Assembly (NCBI GenBank): GCA_964017125.1
Contig: OZ024903.1
Location: 88,199,093-88,263,092, forward strand
Reading direction: 5' to 3'
Origin: Flabesymbios commensalis
Lineage: Eukaryota; Annelida; Polychaeta; Terebellida; Flabelligeridae
DNA length: 64,000 nt
This document shows, piece by piece, positions 1 through 12,171 of this stretch. Under the pieces are notes generated by a model. That model had not been told where the DNA came from. It ran no database searches and saw nothing but the letters and a program-made list of their open reading frames with translations. The position numbers and the translations under genes were made by a program. Each line of letters starts with the position of its first letter. Position 1 is the stretch's first letter.

Positions 1-727
1 CAGGATAAAGCTTGAGATGTCCTTGTTCGAAAACAGGCCCGCTATGGGTATGCTTACCAGACCGATTTTGAGCTACGCCCCCTAGCGTGTAAAAATATCA
101 CTACTTTTCAAATTGGGCTAATATCCGTACTCTCTTTCACAAAACAGACACACATCATTTTAACCCACTGTATCCCTTCGAGATTATCATCAAACAGTTA
201 TATCTGATATCCTTGACAAAGAAGATAACGTGTGCTTATTAAATTTTCACAAAATTATAACTTCTATATATTTTATTTTGTTTCACTAGAGGTTGGAACA
301 GCCGCATTAAAAATATTTTGTGTGATGATTCCATCATTAGTAGACACCTCCCTGGATTTCGGCCTATTTAGGGTGGGGAGACCACATAGCGCGTGGCGAC
401 CATTTTGAACATCAAATTGCAGTAATTTTGTTTTTATTCTTTAACGAAACCCTAAAAGCTACTACTAGCTTCAGAAATGAATTCAGCATTGAAAATCATG
501 TGGAAATGAGGTATTACATTAAAATATATGTCAAATAGTTCAAGAATTGCAACTTCAACATGGCGCTTGGCGGCCATTTTGAATTTTGTCAACAAAAATA
601 TGTTCCGCTCAGGGGAAAGTTTGGGACTTTTTACATGTAATAAAGGAGGACATTATGAACACTTCCTGAAATTTTCAGCTTTTTATTATTTTTTTCCATT
701 TCAAAACCTACAATTCCTGGACTATTA
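1..727. other. AT-rich sequence, no gene seen
   Basis: No convincing coding region. It holds two short stretches around positions 395 and 570 with the GGCCATTTTGAA motif that recurs in repeats throughout the window. A 66-codon open frame at 528-728 overlaps one of them and has no recognisable protein features, so I treat it as chance. Confidence 0.5.
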
Positions 728-879
728 GGCTGACTGGTCGTTATATATGAAGGAATTGTTCATTTAATGATAAAAGCATGACATTTTACATGCTGTAAGA
801 GAACACCCTTAAGAATGTTTTTAGCTATAGGGCCATTCAAAAAATGACCTGTGACCTCGCTGGCGGCCATTTTACAAAA

Positions 880-1520
880 TGGCCCCCAAAATGTATATAA
901 GTGCCAATATCTCAGCGCCTAATCCACTTTTAAGCGACCAAAGAAAAATACAGACTCCAGTGGTGGCCATTTTAAAAATGGCCGACAAAGTCCATATACG
1001 ACGCGTGTCAATATCTCAGCTTCTAATCCACCTAAAATCGAAATACTTTTATCTAAATATACATTTTCAGGGTTACTGAAAAAGAAAAAAGCAGTTTTAA
1101 ACACATTAATCCAACAGAATAACAAACATTCTATACTTTAGTGGTGGCCATTTTACATAATGGCCGACTAAATCTGGGTACGATTCAATATTTCAGCTTC
1201 TAATCCACCTAAAATCGAAATATTTTTTATCTAAATATACATTCTCAGAGGTACTTATACTAAAAAAATATTTTTAAACAAATTATTCTAACACTAAAAA
1301 AATATTTCACTGACTTCAGTGGTGGTCATTGTACAAACTAGCCGACCAAATCTACATGTATACGTGTCAATATCACAGCTTCCAATCCACGTAAAATCGG
1401 AATATTTGTATCTGAATATACATTTTCAGGGGCACTGATAAAAAAGTACTTTTAGAAATTTTAATCCAACAAAAGAACATTTTTATGAATTCAATGGCTG
1501 AATATATTTAGGTGTCGATA
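880..1520. repeat. Subterminal tandem repeat, ~180-bp unit (left arm)
   Basis: The anchor CTAAATATACATTTTCAG occurs at about 1053, 1231 and 1412, a spacing of 178-181 bp. Each unit also carries a TGGTGGCCATTTTA/AATGGCCGA palindrome and the phrase TCAATATCTCAGCTTCTAAT. The units lie in the opposite orientation to those of the right arm at 3640-4310, so the element could fold back on itself. Confidence 0.75.
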
Positions 1521-3639
1521 TCTTATTATAGGCCTACATGTTCAAGGGCAGTGATAGCAACAAAAAATGTTTAAATCTTTTAATACAACAAAAAAAACAT
1601 TTTACAGACCCCAACTGCGACCATTTAAAAAAATAGCTATTTTAATACATATATGTGTCAACACTGTCTCATACTCGAGGGCAAGGATTACAAAAAAAGA
1701 CCCTAAACACTTTAATTCAACAGAAGAATTCAATGGCAGTCATATAATTGTTGGTCGAAAATATATAAAATAAATGTAGATCAATGTATTAGATTTCCTA
1801 GTAATTTTTAGTTATAGTTCAGTTACTGGTGGTGTGCTCTATAAGGAACCCTTGAAGTTATTCGATAAAAGTAGGACATAAGGCTTCCTTCAGTCGCGAT
1901 ATTTCCATAAATGTGCAGAAAGCGACGTAAACTATATTCACCCACAATCCAGTCACAATCTAATTCTTGTGTCTAAATATAATTTGTTAATGGAAGGGAT
2001 TAAAATATATATTAAAAAAAATGCTTCATCCAACAAAATCGCATATTAATTAGTAGCTTCGATATCTTTATACCCAGTTGAAATATATAGCCTAAATATA
2101 TATATATATTTTATTAAAGTACTTTTATAATCTTGGATATAGAATGATTTAAAAAACGGCATCTTAATAATTCAGACTAATTATATTGGTGGAAAACTCA
2201 TTTTAAAATCAAACATTGAAACCTTCAGTTTAATATGAAAATATAAATAGCTTTTAACCTGTTCTTGCTACAAATAAAATAATTTATAGATCAAAGCGCT
2301 TTGACATATCTCACTATATAGCTAATTACATCTATCTTGCACACACTGTGTGTAATCAAACATATTTTAATTTGTTACATAGACCTAAAGTATGAGACAG
2401 GTTAATCTTGCCCACTTAACTTCTCAGCTCCCATTGCCTGTTTGCAGTCACCCCAATTCAAAATATCCAAACTGACCAGATGTTACTATATGTGCCAGTA
2501 AGATTTTGTTTTAACTCGGATAATTACGTGTTTGTGCATTATGAATACACATACTATTTACATGAATTCTCTCTCATTAATAGCGTAAGGTATGAAATTA
2601 CAGTCTGACTTATTAGGTCCAGCAGACATAACAAGCCGGATACCCCCCCCTCCCCCCACTCCGGATAAATTGGTGAAGTGTATGACTGCTGTAGCTTGTC
2701 TAAAACTCTTCCATAAATAAAATGATTACTGTTCAAATGTATTCAAATGTGTGTGGCTCAATCCACTCTCCGTATTTCGAGGATATTGACTTGCCGAACA
2801 CGTGATATGGTCAAAAAGATCGATGGCTAACAGAGTGTTTGCCCTTTACTTTTGGTGCATATACAGCTTGATCTCTGTTAAAATAATGACAGAGGTTGTT
2901 GCTCAATCTTGTAGAACTGTTAATGTCATTACCATTATAATCATACACAGTGCCAATTGAAATAGAGCCTCAACCAGTTATTTCCCTTGTTGTGGATCAG
3001 CACTACGCTGATGTCTGTCTCCTTTTTTGTGAAGTTATCTCCCTTACTTGTCTGGCGCGGTTGTAGAAGTTCATGTTTACAAGACACTAATATGGTACTT
3101 GGCCTTCTAAATAATAATATCAGCTTTGTTTAGTTCAGCCAGCATACTTGCATCTTGTATGTCGGGCTTTTTTTCTGACCAGAGCATCAAGATCAAGCGC
3201 ATGGTACAATAGTTCTGTGTCTGTTGCTGGTTCCATGCAAAAAAACAGATCTGTCATGCCACTATTTTGACGAAAATAGGGCCTTATATACCATTTGAGA
3301 ACATAATGTCTGCTAATGTCTGTTAATGCTGTTTTTCTCTTGTCAGTTTGTTCAACCTTAGTTTTGTTAGATTGTAAATGAAATTCATCAAGCTATTTGC
3401 CTTTTTGGTCTTAAATGTTCCGCCTAGTCAATTAGCTGTGGACGGGAAACATGGAAATAATATTTGATGGCAAATATCATTTTTAATGCTACTGATCTCA
3501 GCCTGTATCAACCAAAAAGCATTACCATGCATATCCTATCTGCATTCATAATAATGTTGCGATGATTTTTAAATAAATCAATAGAACGATAAAACAAGTA
3601 TTTATCAGATCATTTAAATATGTATTTCAGATTATTCTC

Positions 3640-4310
3640 CCTAATCCTGTCTTGGTCCTGAAAATGTATATTTAAACACCAAGATTCTTTTTCTATGTTG
3701 ATTAGTGGCGGGGATATTAAAACATGTATATTCTGTCGGCCATTTTGAAAAATGAACACCATTGAGATAAAAATAATAAATTAGCGTATTTTTAATTGCT
3801 TTTTGTGTAATCCTTGGTCCCGAAAATGTATATTTAGACACCAAAATCTTTTTCTAAATGAATTAGAAACTGAGATAATAAAACACGTATATTCTGGCGG
3901 CCATTTTGGAAAAAATGACTGCCACGACGATCAAATATTAAATTTGCGTATTTGTTATTGTCTTCTTTATAATCCTTGGCCCAGAAAATGTATGTTTAGA
4001 CACACAAAAAAAATTCTACAAGGATTAGAAACTGAGATATTAAAACATGTATATTCCGGCGGCCATTTTTAAAAATGGCCACCATTAAGGTCAAAGGTCA
4101 AATTTGCGTATTTGTTGTTGTCTTTTTTGTAATACTTGGTCTTGAAAATGTATATTTAGACACCAAGATCTTTTTTCCAAGTGATTTAGAAACTGAGGTA
4201 TTGATACATGTATATTCTGGCGGCCATTTTGAGAAAATGGCCGCCATTAAGGTCAAGGGTCAAATTTGGAAGGGCCCTATAGCGACAATTAACCGTCATG
4301 ATATGTTCTC
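3640..4310. repeat. Subterminal tandem repeat, ~161-bp unit (right arm)
   Basis: Four units are anchored by GAAAATGTATATTTA at about 3660, 3822, 3984 and 4144, a spacing of 160-162 bp. Each ends in a GGCGGCCATTTT/AAAATGGCCGCC palindrome followed by AAGGTCAAAGGTCAAATTTG. Open frames through these units arise from the repeat and show no protein features. Confidence 0.8.
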
Positions 4311-4369
4311 CTACCATGCAAAATTTCATGCTTTTATCATTAAATGAACAATTTGTTTACCAGTCAGCC

Positions 4370-4689
4370 TAAGTAATTCTATTTCAGAACACATGATTGG
4401 TCTATATATAAACATATTTATTTCAGATGGATTGCCTAAATAGCGCATTTAGCGCTAGACGAGTAGCTCTCATATACATATCATTAATATACAATACGAA
4501 CATGCCAATACAATACAATGCAATACAAATCATTAACATTAATTTAATAAACATCAAAGTGTTGCGTGAGTTTTATTTTATAGAAAAATAAAAAAAATAT
4601 CGAGAAAATATCAAAGCACGATGTTGTATTACAAGTTATATTTTATTATCGATATAAAGGTTGATATATATTATATTGTCTAAATATAT
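4370..4689. other. Short spacer, nothing recognised
   Basis: AT-rich unique-looking sequence with a short run of CAATACAATACAATG near 4505. I see no gene or named repeat. Confidence 0.4.
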
Positions 4690-5265
4690 TCAGCAGCAAT
4701 CCAGGAAATAATAAGAGCATCTAGGAGGGTCGACAGAGCCGAAAGGGAAGAGATGAGCAGATAACTGTGACATTTCGAGGCGCAGACGAGTGTGCCAGAT
4801 GAAAGCTGCTCGTAAACCAGAAAAGTAATGAGGTGGTGGACGTTTATAACCAAATTTATCTTTATGCGTCACCCTAAAGAGGGATACAAAATCTAAGTTT
4901 CGAAGACTATAATCCAAACTGTTCCAGTGCCTAATAGATGAGGAAAATAATGAATTTTAAAATAGGAAGCTCTACACCGTGACACCCTGATGTTATTAGC
5001 ACTTCGTGTATCATATCTAGTCGAGCCAGCTGTTGTTTGACAAATTTGGAACAAATACAACGGGGATAGCCCACGAACGATCTTAAACATATAAATTAAT
5101 TTATGCCACATCCTTCGTTTAAAAAAGGTTCCCAACCAAGTTCTAATAAGAGTTAGTTTTCGTGCTCTCAAATGAAATGGGCATAAGAAGAAGTCTCTAA
5201 TGCGCCTCCCACCGGATAATGTCAGCCTAAATCTACATATTATGCGTGCTTATTGTATTCGGCGC
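4690..5265 (-). mobile_element. LINE remnant, C-terminal end of the reverse transcriptase ORF
   Basis: Translated on the minus strand, 5171-4893 gives the typical tail of a non-LTR retrotransposon ORF2: a run like HKLIYMFKIVRGLSPLYLFQ, then a TAGSTRYDTRSAN stretch. The next part (about 4917-4690) continues in another frame with WNSLDYSLRN, HTRLRLEMSQL and SAHLFPFGSVDPPRC, matching the usual order of such C-termini. At least one frameshift separates the two pieces. No endonuclease or catalytic reverse transcriptase part is present, so this is a 5'-truncated dead copy. The family (CR1/L2/jockey-like) cannot be settled by eye. Confidence 0.7.
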
Positions 5266-6100
5266 CATCCATAGCTTAGAAACTATCCTTCTCCCATTGG
5301 CCATTGATGGGAAATGATTAATGGTCATTTCAGACCAGTACGCTATACCAAAGTAGCTCTCCCGGCAGAATTTCCACCACACCTAGGAACAAAGAACAAA
5401 TGAATGACTGCTCTGAATCAGAGCGTGAGTTTATTTTATTGATATTGAGACTCAGACTAATGGCAATCAGGGGTAGAATTAAACGTTGACTGGTTGCCAA
5501 TCCACAGGACTGGCGAGTCAAGGAAACTGCCATTCCTGAGTAAAAACTGATATTCCCAAAAGGACCCTTAAATTTGAAAGTTCATCGGAATGACTAATAA
5601 CAAATATTGCCATTCATGCACATTTTTTTTTACAGTACCGTGGTGTCATTCTTGTGACGTACTTGATGCTATTGCACGAGTCACTGATTCATGTAACGTT
5701 TTCTATAATCACGAAACTGTACACATGTTTTTTTTTCAATGTGAGGGTGCAATACCATGGTGTTGTCAAAATTAGCCTTAACATGCTAGGAATATTCCTA
5801 TGACATTCTCCTTCACTTTTTTAATTATATAAATAATCTGGTCATTATCAGTTCATAATTTGAGCGGACCTATATATTTGTACTTAAGTATGTTTTTGCT
5901 TTTAAGCATATTTATTGATAAATTGTTCATTTGAATATTTATATGCAATCAGTATTAAATATCATGATAATATTATTTTTTAACTGTGCCTACTAGCCTT
6001 GTATGAATGTTCACAATATATTTTAGATTGTGATTTTTAGTTTTTTTATAATTTCACTAGGTTTTATTAATTATGTTTATCATTTCGAGTCAATTATTAT
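5266..6100. other. No gene seen
   Basis: Unique-looking AT-rich sequence. Short open frames at 5330-5533 (minus) and 5590-5775 (plus) have no recognisable motifs. I see no repeat copies of this stretch elsewhere in the window. Confidence 0.4.
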
Positions 6101-6869
6101 TTGTTTTTAAGTTATTTTGCTGAATATTACACTGCCACCCGTAGACACTACTACTCATAACTCTGCATGCCATATTGTGCAGATTGGCTGACGTCACATT
6201 TTCTCAACTCCCCTTTTCAGCCTATCGTAGTACGCTTGCGATTGGCCAGTTTATAAAACGTTGTCCTGCTAAACGTTCTCTGATTGTCTGGCGCATATGG
6301 GTCAACTGGCGGATGCAAACTAGGTCGGTCAAAAGTGGGGTTTTCTCGTGCACAATTTGAATTGTATCTTATGCTGGACGACGGCCATCTTAGATTTTCA
6401 CACGAAGGAAGCACACAGTTTTGACAATAACCCCACAAATCGATTCTCACACCAAAAATATTTAAAAAAGAAGTGTTACATGAAATTTTATGTGAGTCAG
6501 ATGAAAAGTTAGCTGTTTATAATAGATTGCACCCCGTCGCTGGCTTGTTTTTCTATTTTTGGGGTCTAAGTCCTATATTTTTACACTTATATGGTGAATA
6601 CTACTACTATGACCTCGATAAATCCCTTTCCTACATAAATTCATTAAAAAATGAGTTCCACTGGGAGACCAGTGGATGAAATAAGTGAATTCTTGCTTTT
6701 AACTGTGATCGAGGTCGGCCATTTTGGATTTTACGCTTTGGAAAATTCTGCCCGCCTTTTCAAAAGAGGCGTGGGAGCTTTTTTTTACAAATACCTTAAG
6801 CTACCTAAAACAACCGTCAAACCTTACTTGCAGAAGGTTGGTCACGAAATCAGGGTTTTGGACCCTACT
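6101..6869. other. Slightly GC-richer stretch with two unrecognised short open frames
   Basis: This segment contains more CpG than its surroundings (for example 6180-6330). It holds two overlapping plus-strand open frames, 6473-6679 (68 codons) and 6651-6887 (78 codons). The first is rich in aromatic residues around SYINSLKNEFHWE; neither matches a family I know. It directly precedes the second copy of the inverted-repeat element and might be that element's 5' part or an unrelated exon. I cannot decide between these. Confidence 0.3.
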
Positions 6870-7601
6870 AAATATGGAATGATTTAAAAAACGACATCTT
6901 AATATTTTAGATCAATTATATAGGTAGACCACTCATTTTAAATAGTTAGAATTATTAGAATTAAACATTGTTATCATTGAAACCTTCTTTTTAATATGAC
7001 AATTTAAATAGCTTTTAACCTGTTCTTGCTACAAAAATGTTGTTTATAGATCAAAACGCTTTGACAGATTTTACTATATCTAATTACATCTATCTTGCAC
7101 ACACCGGGTGTGATCAAACATATTTTTATTGGTTACATAGATTTAAGATAGGAAGAATCTTGACCACTTTACTTCTCAGCTCCCATTGCCTGTTGGCAGT
7201 CACCCCAATTCACAATATCCAAACTGACCAGATATTACTATATGAGAGTAAGGCTTGTTATGTCTGCCCTCTATAGAGGTGGAGATATATTGCTTTACTT
7301 TTCACCGCTCATTTGTTTGTTACATCAGTTTTGTGTCTGTGCGTTCTCGCCGTCTATCATGCAGATGGTCAAACACGAGACGTTGACCCGATGTCGGGCT
7401 ATTGTTGGCTCACCGTATTGGGTTACCGTGTCTTGTTTGACTCCACGATGAATGTGGGCCAGCGTCACAGACGGCGGGCCAACATTAACCAAGCCTTGGC
7501 TTCAAGTAATAGTTATTGTACGGCCCGAGCCCGGCTCATTTAAATAAGCCTAAAAGTCTGAAGAACAAACAGAAGACGGCAACCAGACATACTGGCGGGT
7601 A

Positions 7602-7697
7602 CCCAACAAACTCTAGTGCTGACTAACGTCGGTCCATTGTCAACAACGTTGGCTCAGAATTAGCCAAATATTGTTTCAACGTCTAGTGTTTGCTGGG
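7602..7697. mobile_element. Small MITE with CCCARCAAAC / GTTTGCTGGG ends
   Basis: A 96-bp unit begins CCCAACAAACTCTAGTGC and ends CTAGTGTTTGCTGGG, so its termini are inverted repeats. It is flanked by TA on both sides. The inner part carries the recurring CAACGTTGGCTC-type phrases. Related copies occur at about 8038, 41513, 47336 and 56838. Confidence 0.7.
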
Positions 7698-8037
7698 TAT
7701 AATGAAGGCAGATGTCACAACATGGTTATACTTCATGTGGGGCCACTGGCGACGACGTTGGTCCAACATTAAAACAACATAAGGGTCAACGTTTGTTCAA
7801 TCAGCCACTCTCCAGAAATCACAATAGTGTAAAAAAATCATAGTGCTGAGAGTCATGTAGTTTCGCAATTGAGGATGATCAGGCAGGCTTACAACCCAAG
7901 ATCTAACATGTTTATGCGGAAGAATTCTGTTCATTTGAACAGATAGTCTCTTACTTGTAGTTTCTTAGATTTTCAAAACATTTCAAAGCATTCCACAAGA
8001 GAAAATAATTTTTTTGTGTTTACTGGGTTAAACGCAA

Positions 8038-8122
8038 CCCAGCAAAAACGAGATGTTTCGCCAGCGTCGCAGATTGTGAGTCAGCATTGGGCCAGCATTG
8101 GGTCAACGTCGTGTTTGCTGGG
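8038..8122. mobile_element. Second CCCAGCAAA...TTTGCTGGG MITE
   Basis: It starts CCCAGCAAAAACGAGATG and ends CGTCGTGTTTGCTGGG, about 85 bp. The internal phrase GGGCCAGCATTGGGTCAACG is shared with the other copies. No clear TA duplication at this copy. Confidence 0.6.
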
Positions 8123-9262
8123 AGCGTTGACAAGTGTTTCGCACCAAAACGTAATAATAAATTCCGCCTAATACATAGTCTGTACCAAGAACATTATATA
8201 AAGTTCTTGTCTCTACTGTCCATAGGGGCTATTTAATAACATTAAATACAAAGGCCATGAACACTACATCTATAAGCTATATCAACCTTTATGGTTATGC
8301 TGCTGGTGGGGATACATCTCCAGTTTTTTGTTCACAAAAAACTAGACCTTTCACTAACAGCGTTAGGTATGAAATTACAGTCTGACTTATTAGGTCCAGT
8401 AAACATAATGAGCCAGAGACCCCCTCCGGATAAATTTGTGGAGTGTATGACTGGTGTAGGCTGTCTAAAACTCTTCCATAAACATAATTATCACTTTTCA
8501 GAGTATGCAAATATGTGTGTCTCAATCCACTCGCCTTATTTCGACGATATTGACGATATTGTTATGGTCAATAAGATCGATGGCTACCAGGGTGTTTGCC
8601 AATAAGTTTGGTAGATACACAGCTTGATCTGTGTTAAAATAACTTGTTGCCCAATCTTGCAGAACTGTTTATGACACTACCATTATGATTCTTGTTGTGG
8701 ATCAGCACTACTCCGATGTCTCCTTTTTCTCCAAGTTATCTCTCTTACTTCTCTGGCGCGGTTGTAGAGGTTCGTTTACCATGTTTACAAGACACTAATA
8801 TGGTATTTGGCCTTCTGAATAATAACATCATCTTTGCTTAGTTTAGCCAGCATACTTTCATCTTGTAGGTGTGGGGAATATTTTCTGATCAGAGGATCAA
8901 TATCAAGCGTATGGTGCAATAGTTGCAATAAATTGAGATATTAAAACATGTACGTGTATATTCCGGCGGCCATTTTTGAAAATGACCACCATTAAGGTCA
9001 CAGGTTAAATTTACGTATTTTTTATTGTCGTTTTTGTAATACTTGGTTCTGAAAATGTATATTGAGACACCAAGATAATTTTTCCTACTGATTTATAAAC
9101 TGAGATATTGAGACATGTATATTTTGGCGGCCATTTTAAAAAAATGGCCGTCAGTAAGATCAAGGGTCAAATTTGGAATGGCCCTAGAGCTAAAATATAC
9201 CGCCATGGTATGTTCTAATTGCATTTATTATCATTAAATGAACAATTTTTTACCAGTCTGCC

Positions 9263-9889
9263 TAACTACTGTGTATTGGCTGATTTAGACACCTGATTCA
9301 CTTATAACACGCTGTATATTCGTCTTAAACTCGCTGGCTCCTCTCATATCCTGACAAAATTCATGGACGCACAACGACGCACTGCTCTATTTTTTTGTCA
9401 CTGAAGGCGTGGGCTGTGCGTCGTGTATGTGTGACTGGGTATAAAAAAGCACACAGGACACATGAAAACCTCGAACATACCATGTCACATTACGCATTAA
9501 AATAGCTGTGTGTAAATCCAACATGCTGTTCATTTAAAACTGCGTATCCCTTATCAAATACGCACGCACCTTATCTGGATCCCTGTAGTGATAATTGGCG
9601 TTTTTAAGAACTAGGAGCACTGACGGTGCGAGTAAATTAGTTAGAGACCAAAATCACATGCGAATGGACTGCAATTTGAGTTAATTATTTAATTAATTAA
9701 TTAGTTAATTATATTATTTCAATCTCTAATGTCGTCAATCTCTAACGTTGGCCAGAAATCAGAAAAGAGCTTATTCAAGGTTTTCGTGTCGACTTTTCTG
9801 TGCATACCTTGCATACCTTGCTAGATGTATTCTCAGATCTCTTATAATGAAACCCCGACCGGTTGTCGGCATGCATGTGTGTACACTAG
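9263..9889. other. No gene seen
   Basis: Unique-looking sequence with a short TTAATTAATTAATTAG run near 9690. The beginning of an open frame at 9748-10026 runs into the tandem duplication that follows and has no protein features. Confidence 0.4.
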
Positions 9890-10230
9890 AGCTACAGAGT
9901 ATTTTCAAAATTGCCGCCAAATTCACCCTTAAATTGTCAATTTACCAGGCAATCAACATTATTATGAACAGTAAACACTCAATTAAAAATCAAAAACAAT
10001 CTGGATGTAAAATAGCTTTACTCTAATATACCTTAGGACAATATTATCTGATCTAGAGCTACAGAGTATTTTAAAAATGGCCGCTAAATTCACCTTTACG
10101 TTGTCAATTTTACCAGTCAATCAACATCATTATACACAGAAAAAAGCCTAGTTAAAAAAAAAAATAATGGAGGTTATAATTATAGCTTTATTATAATATA
10201 CTTGGAAGACAATATTTGTTATCAAGGATC
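9890..10230. repeat. Two-copy tandem duplication, ~165-bp unit
   Basis: The unit beginning GAGCTACAGAGTATTTT occurs at 9890 and again at about 10055. Both copies carry a (C)CGCCAAATTCACC-type core, the AATTGTCAATTTACCAG phrase and the ATAGCTTTA...TAATATA end. Divergence is moderate, so the duplication is not very recent. Confidence 0.7.
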
Positions 10231-10599
10231 AAAAGAAGAGTAGTAAAAGAACATTTTAACTTTGTATTTAAGCATACCATTCAAACTCTTTAATTTGAAA
10301 ATATGACAAATATGCGTATAATCCAGCGCCTTTTTGTCCCTAAGTTTTTGAGAATAAACATCTTTTTATTTCTATACATCGTCGAAATCACCTACTGAGC
10401 CAAAAAAACACAGTTAAAATGATTAGAAGACTCTAATAATCCATACTTGGACATGGTTTTTAAAGGCAGAAACCCATTATTTTGCCAATGTTTGTAACAA
10501 TGTGAATCCTCGGTAGCCACCAAGAAGAAAAAGTTCATTCTACCTTGACCTTGAAATGACCCTTAAATGACCTAGGTGTCATCTTATATCTATGCCACA

Positions 10600-11820
10600 T
10601 TAAAGTCATGAGGGCTATAGATATGTCCACATATAATATATAATGCCATATCGTCACATTAAAGTGACATTCTGATATTTAAATGACATCTTATTCTGAT
10701 ATACAATATCATATTTCCACACTATAGCAGGCCTGATATAGAACATTATAATTATGCAATACATCCCTTAATTATATTACTAATATCTCACATCATATAA
10801 TAACATATGCGGATATTTAGGTATCACGTATATCCATAATACAGCAATATCATGCCATTATAATGGCTTTGATCTAGGATACTAAAATGTCTGTGATTAA
10901 ATTTTACTCACTTTGGAACTTAGTGCAAAAGGATTGCAATTGCAACGTTTCGACCTGCCATCAGCAGATTTTGATCACGTCACCCTTACGACACAGGTAA
11001 AGTGGCCTTTTAATATAGGTAGCTGCACATAGGAAGTTCATTTATATACAAAATGCCATTTTTGGGAATGACCAAGTGGCCTCGCATAGAAGGTTGGCTG
11101 CTCCTAAGAGTGGATGCTCACAGCAGGTTCTATTCACTACTGTATTGCCAATTATATTGCTATATTCACACTTTATAAAGCCATATTCTGACATTATATG
11201 CTGATGTTGAATACAATATCTCCACATATAATTTTATTACCAGAACTCACACTGTCATATACAGTTAAACAAAATGTCATATATCGACTAGTTAATGTCA
11301 TATATATACAATATAATAGCATGTTGTGGGGAATTAGTATCATATCTTAATACTATAACTCCACACTCTGAAAATATAGCATCCTATTGTGACAGTATGC
11401 TGATAACATTTAATACCATATACAATGATGTGGATGTAATATATTTACACTACAGCTAGTGCAATATCATAGTATTATTATTTTATTAAAGTAACACATC
11501 CTGACACTGTAGTGCTCCATCCCACCATTGTATGACATAATGTGGAATATCCCACCATTTCAGTGTCATGCTGGGGTATAAAATCCTATATTTCATTATA
11601 CTTTTATGCCATATATTGTCATTATAGTTCCATATTATGGTAAGACCTACTATGATTATCATATATCGACACTATCATGTTATGACATGAAATTTTAGGG
11701 TTTGTGACAAGATCATACCATCATATAGTAACATTATAATGTAATGTGCCTACATTGTGATGCCATATTTTGACATTACATTTTAACTTTAAAGGTGCAG
11801 GTTTTTATAATCTGATATCA
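10600..11820. repeat. Degenerate AT-rich satellite built on CATATTNTGACATTATA-like units
   Basis: Variants of ATGCCATAT, TGACATTATAATG and CACATTAAAGTGACATT recur every few tens of bases, for example at 10630-10720, 11270-11480 and 11500-11790. Copies are too diverged to fix a unit length by eye. Similar sequence resumes after the SINE, at about 12185-12280. Part of 10880-11100 looks like a different insert. Confidence 0.55.
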
Positions 11821-11824
11821 AGTC

Positions 11825-12171
11825 TGAAGACCTATCATCGGACTTGACATTTCACCCCCTGGTCACTGGACCTGTTCATTTATGTGCCATTTTGACTCCC
11901 CGGGGAGCATACAGTCCTGCAGCCGTTTCGGCGCATTGATCTTATCGTACACATTGCCATCTCTGTCCTATCAGGTACTCATTTTCCCCTGAATCAAGTG
12001 AAGCATTTGAGGGTGAAGTGTCTTGCCCAAGGACACACCATCTTAACAATGCCCCAAGATTGAGAGGGGAGAAACATGATATCTCTCTGAAAATTCTGCA
12101 TCAAGCGGGATTCGAAACCGCACGGCAGGCAGCGACATCGGCAGAGCGCCACGCTCTAACCATGGCCCTCT
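11825..12171 (-). mobile_element. tRNA-derived SINE, minus orientation
   Basis: Read on the minus strand, the 5' head shows a polymerase III box A-like GGTTAGAGCGTGG (plus 12149-12161) and a box B-like GGTTTCGAATCCCGC (plus 12105-12119), spaced as in a tRNA. The body follows, including the phrase TGTCCTTGGGCAAGACACTT, which I know from SINEs of several animal groups. The element interrupts the degenerate satellite. The far (3') edge is approximate. It is not a functional tRNA gene. Confidence 0.7.

Larger units (their letters stand above)
728..4369. mobile_element. Non-autonomous-looking DNA element with long inverted repeats (copy 1)
   Basis: The left end GGCTGACTGG... at 728 reads inward as the reverse complement of the right end ...CCAGTCAGCC at 4369. 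The match continues for well over 100 bp with some mismatches, including the shared segment TTGTTCATTTAATGATAAAA. Both ends abut TA, which fits a TA target duplication. The arms run into satellite-like tandem units with GGCGGCCATTTT cores. The middle (about 2140-3240) is also found, diverged, at 6870-8930. No intact transposase is visible; short open frames in the middle are unrecognised. Seen: inverted ends, TA flanks, second copy. Inferred: DNA transposition. Superfamily not assigned. Confidence 0.75.
6870..9262. mobile_element. Second copy of the 728-4369 element, left end missing, internally interrupted
   Basis: From GAATGATTTAAAAAACG at about 6871 to about 7250 it parallels 2148-2510; from about 8340 to 8930 it parallels 2580-3240. 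The right end has the same satellite unit and terminus, ACCAGTCTGCC, followed by TA at 9263. Between 7250 and 8340 there is about 1.1 kb that copy 1 lacks, including two small MITEs. The left inverted end seen at 728 is not found here. A plus-strand open frame of 104 codons (8291-8605, containing SPYFDDIDDIVMVNKIDGY) partly overlaps the conserved middle; copy 1 has a stop and frame changes there. Function unknown. Confidence 0.65.

Noticed and set aside
3803-4347. Two open frames of ~90 codons with repeated VYSGGHF
   Set aside because: They are translations of the 161-bp satellite units of an inverted-repeat element.
12100-12171. tRNA gene on the minus strand
   Set aside because: Boxes A and B are present but the stems do not pair into a cloverleaf and a SINE body follows.
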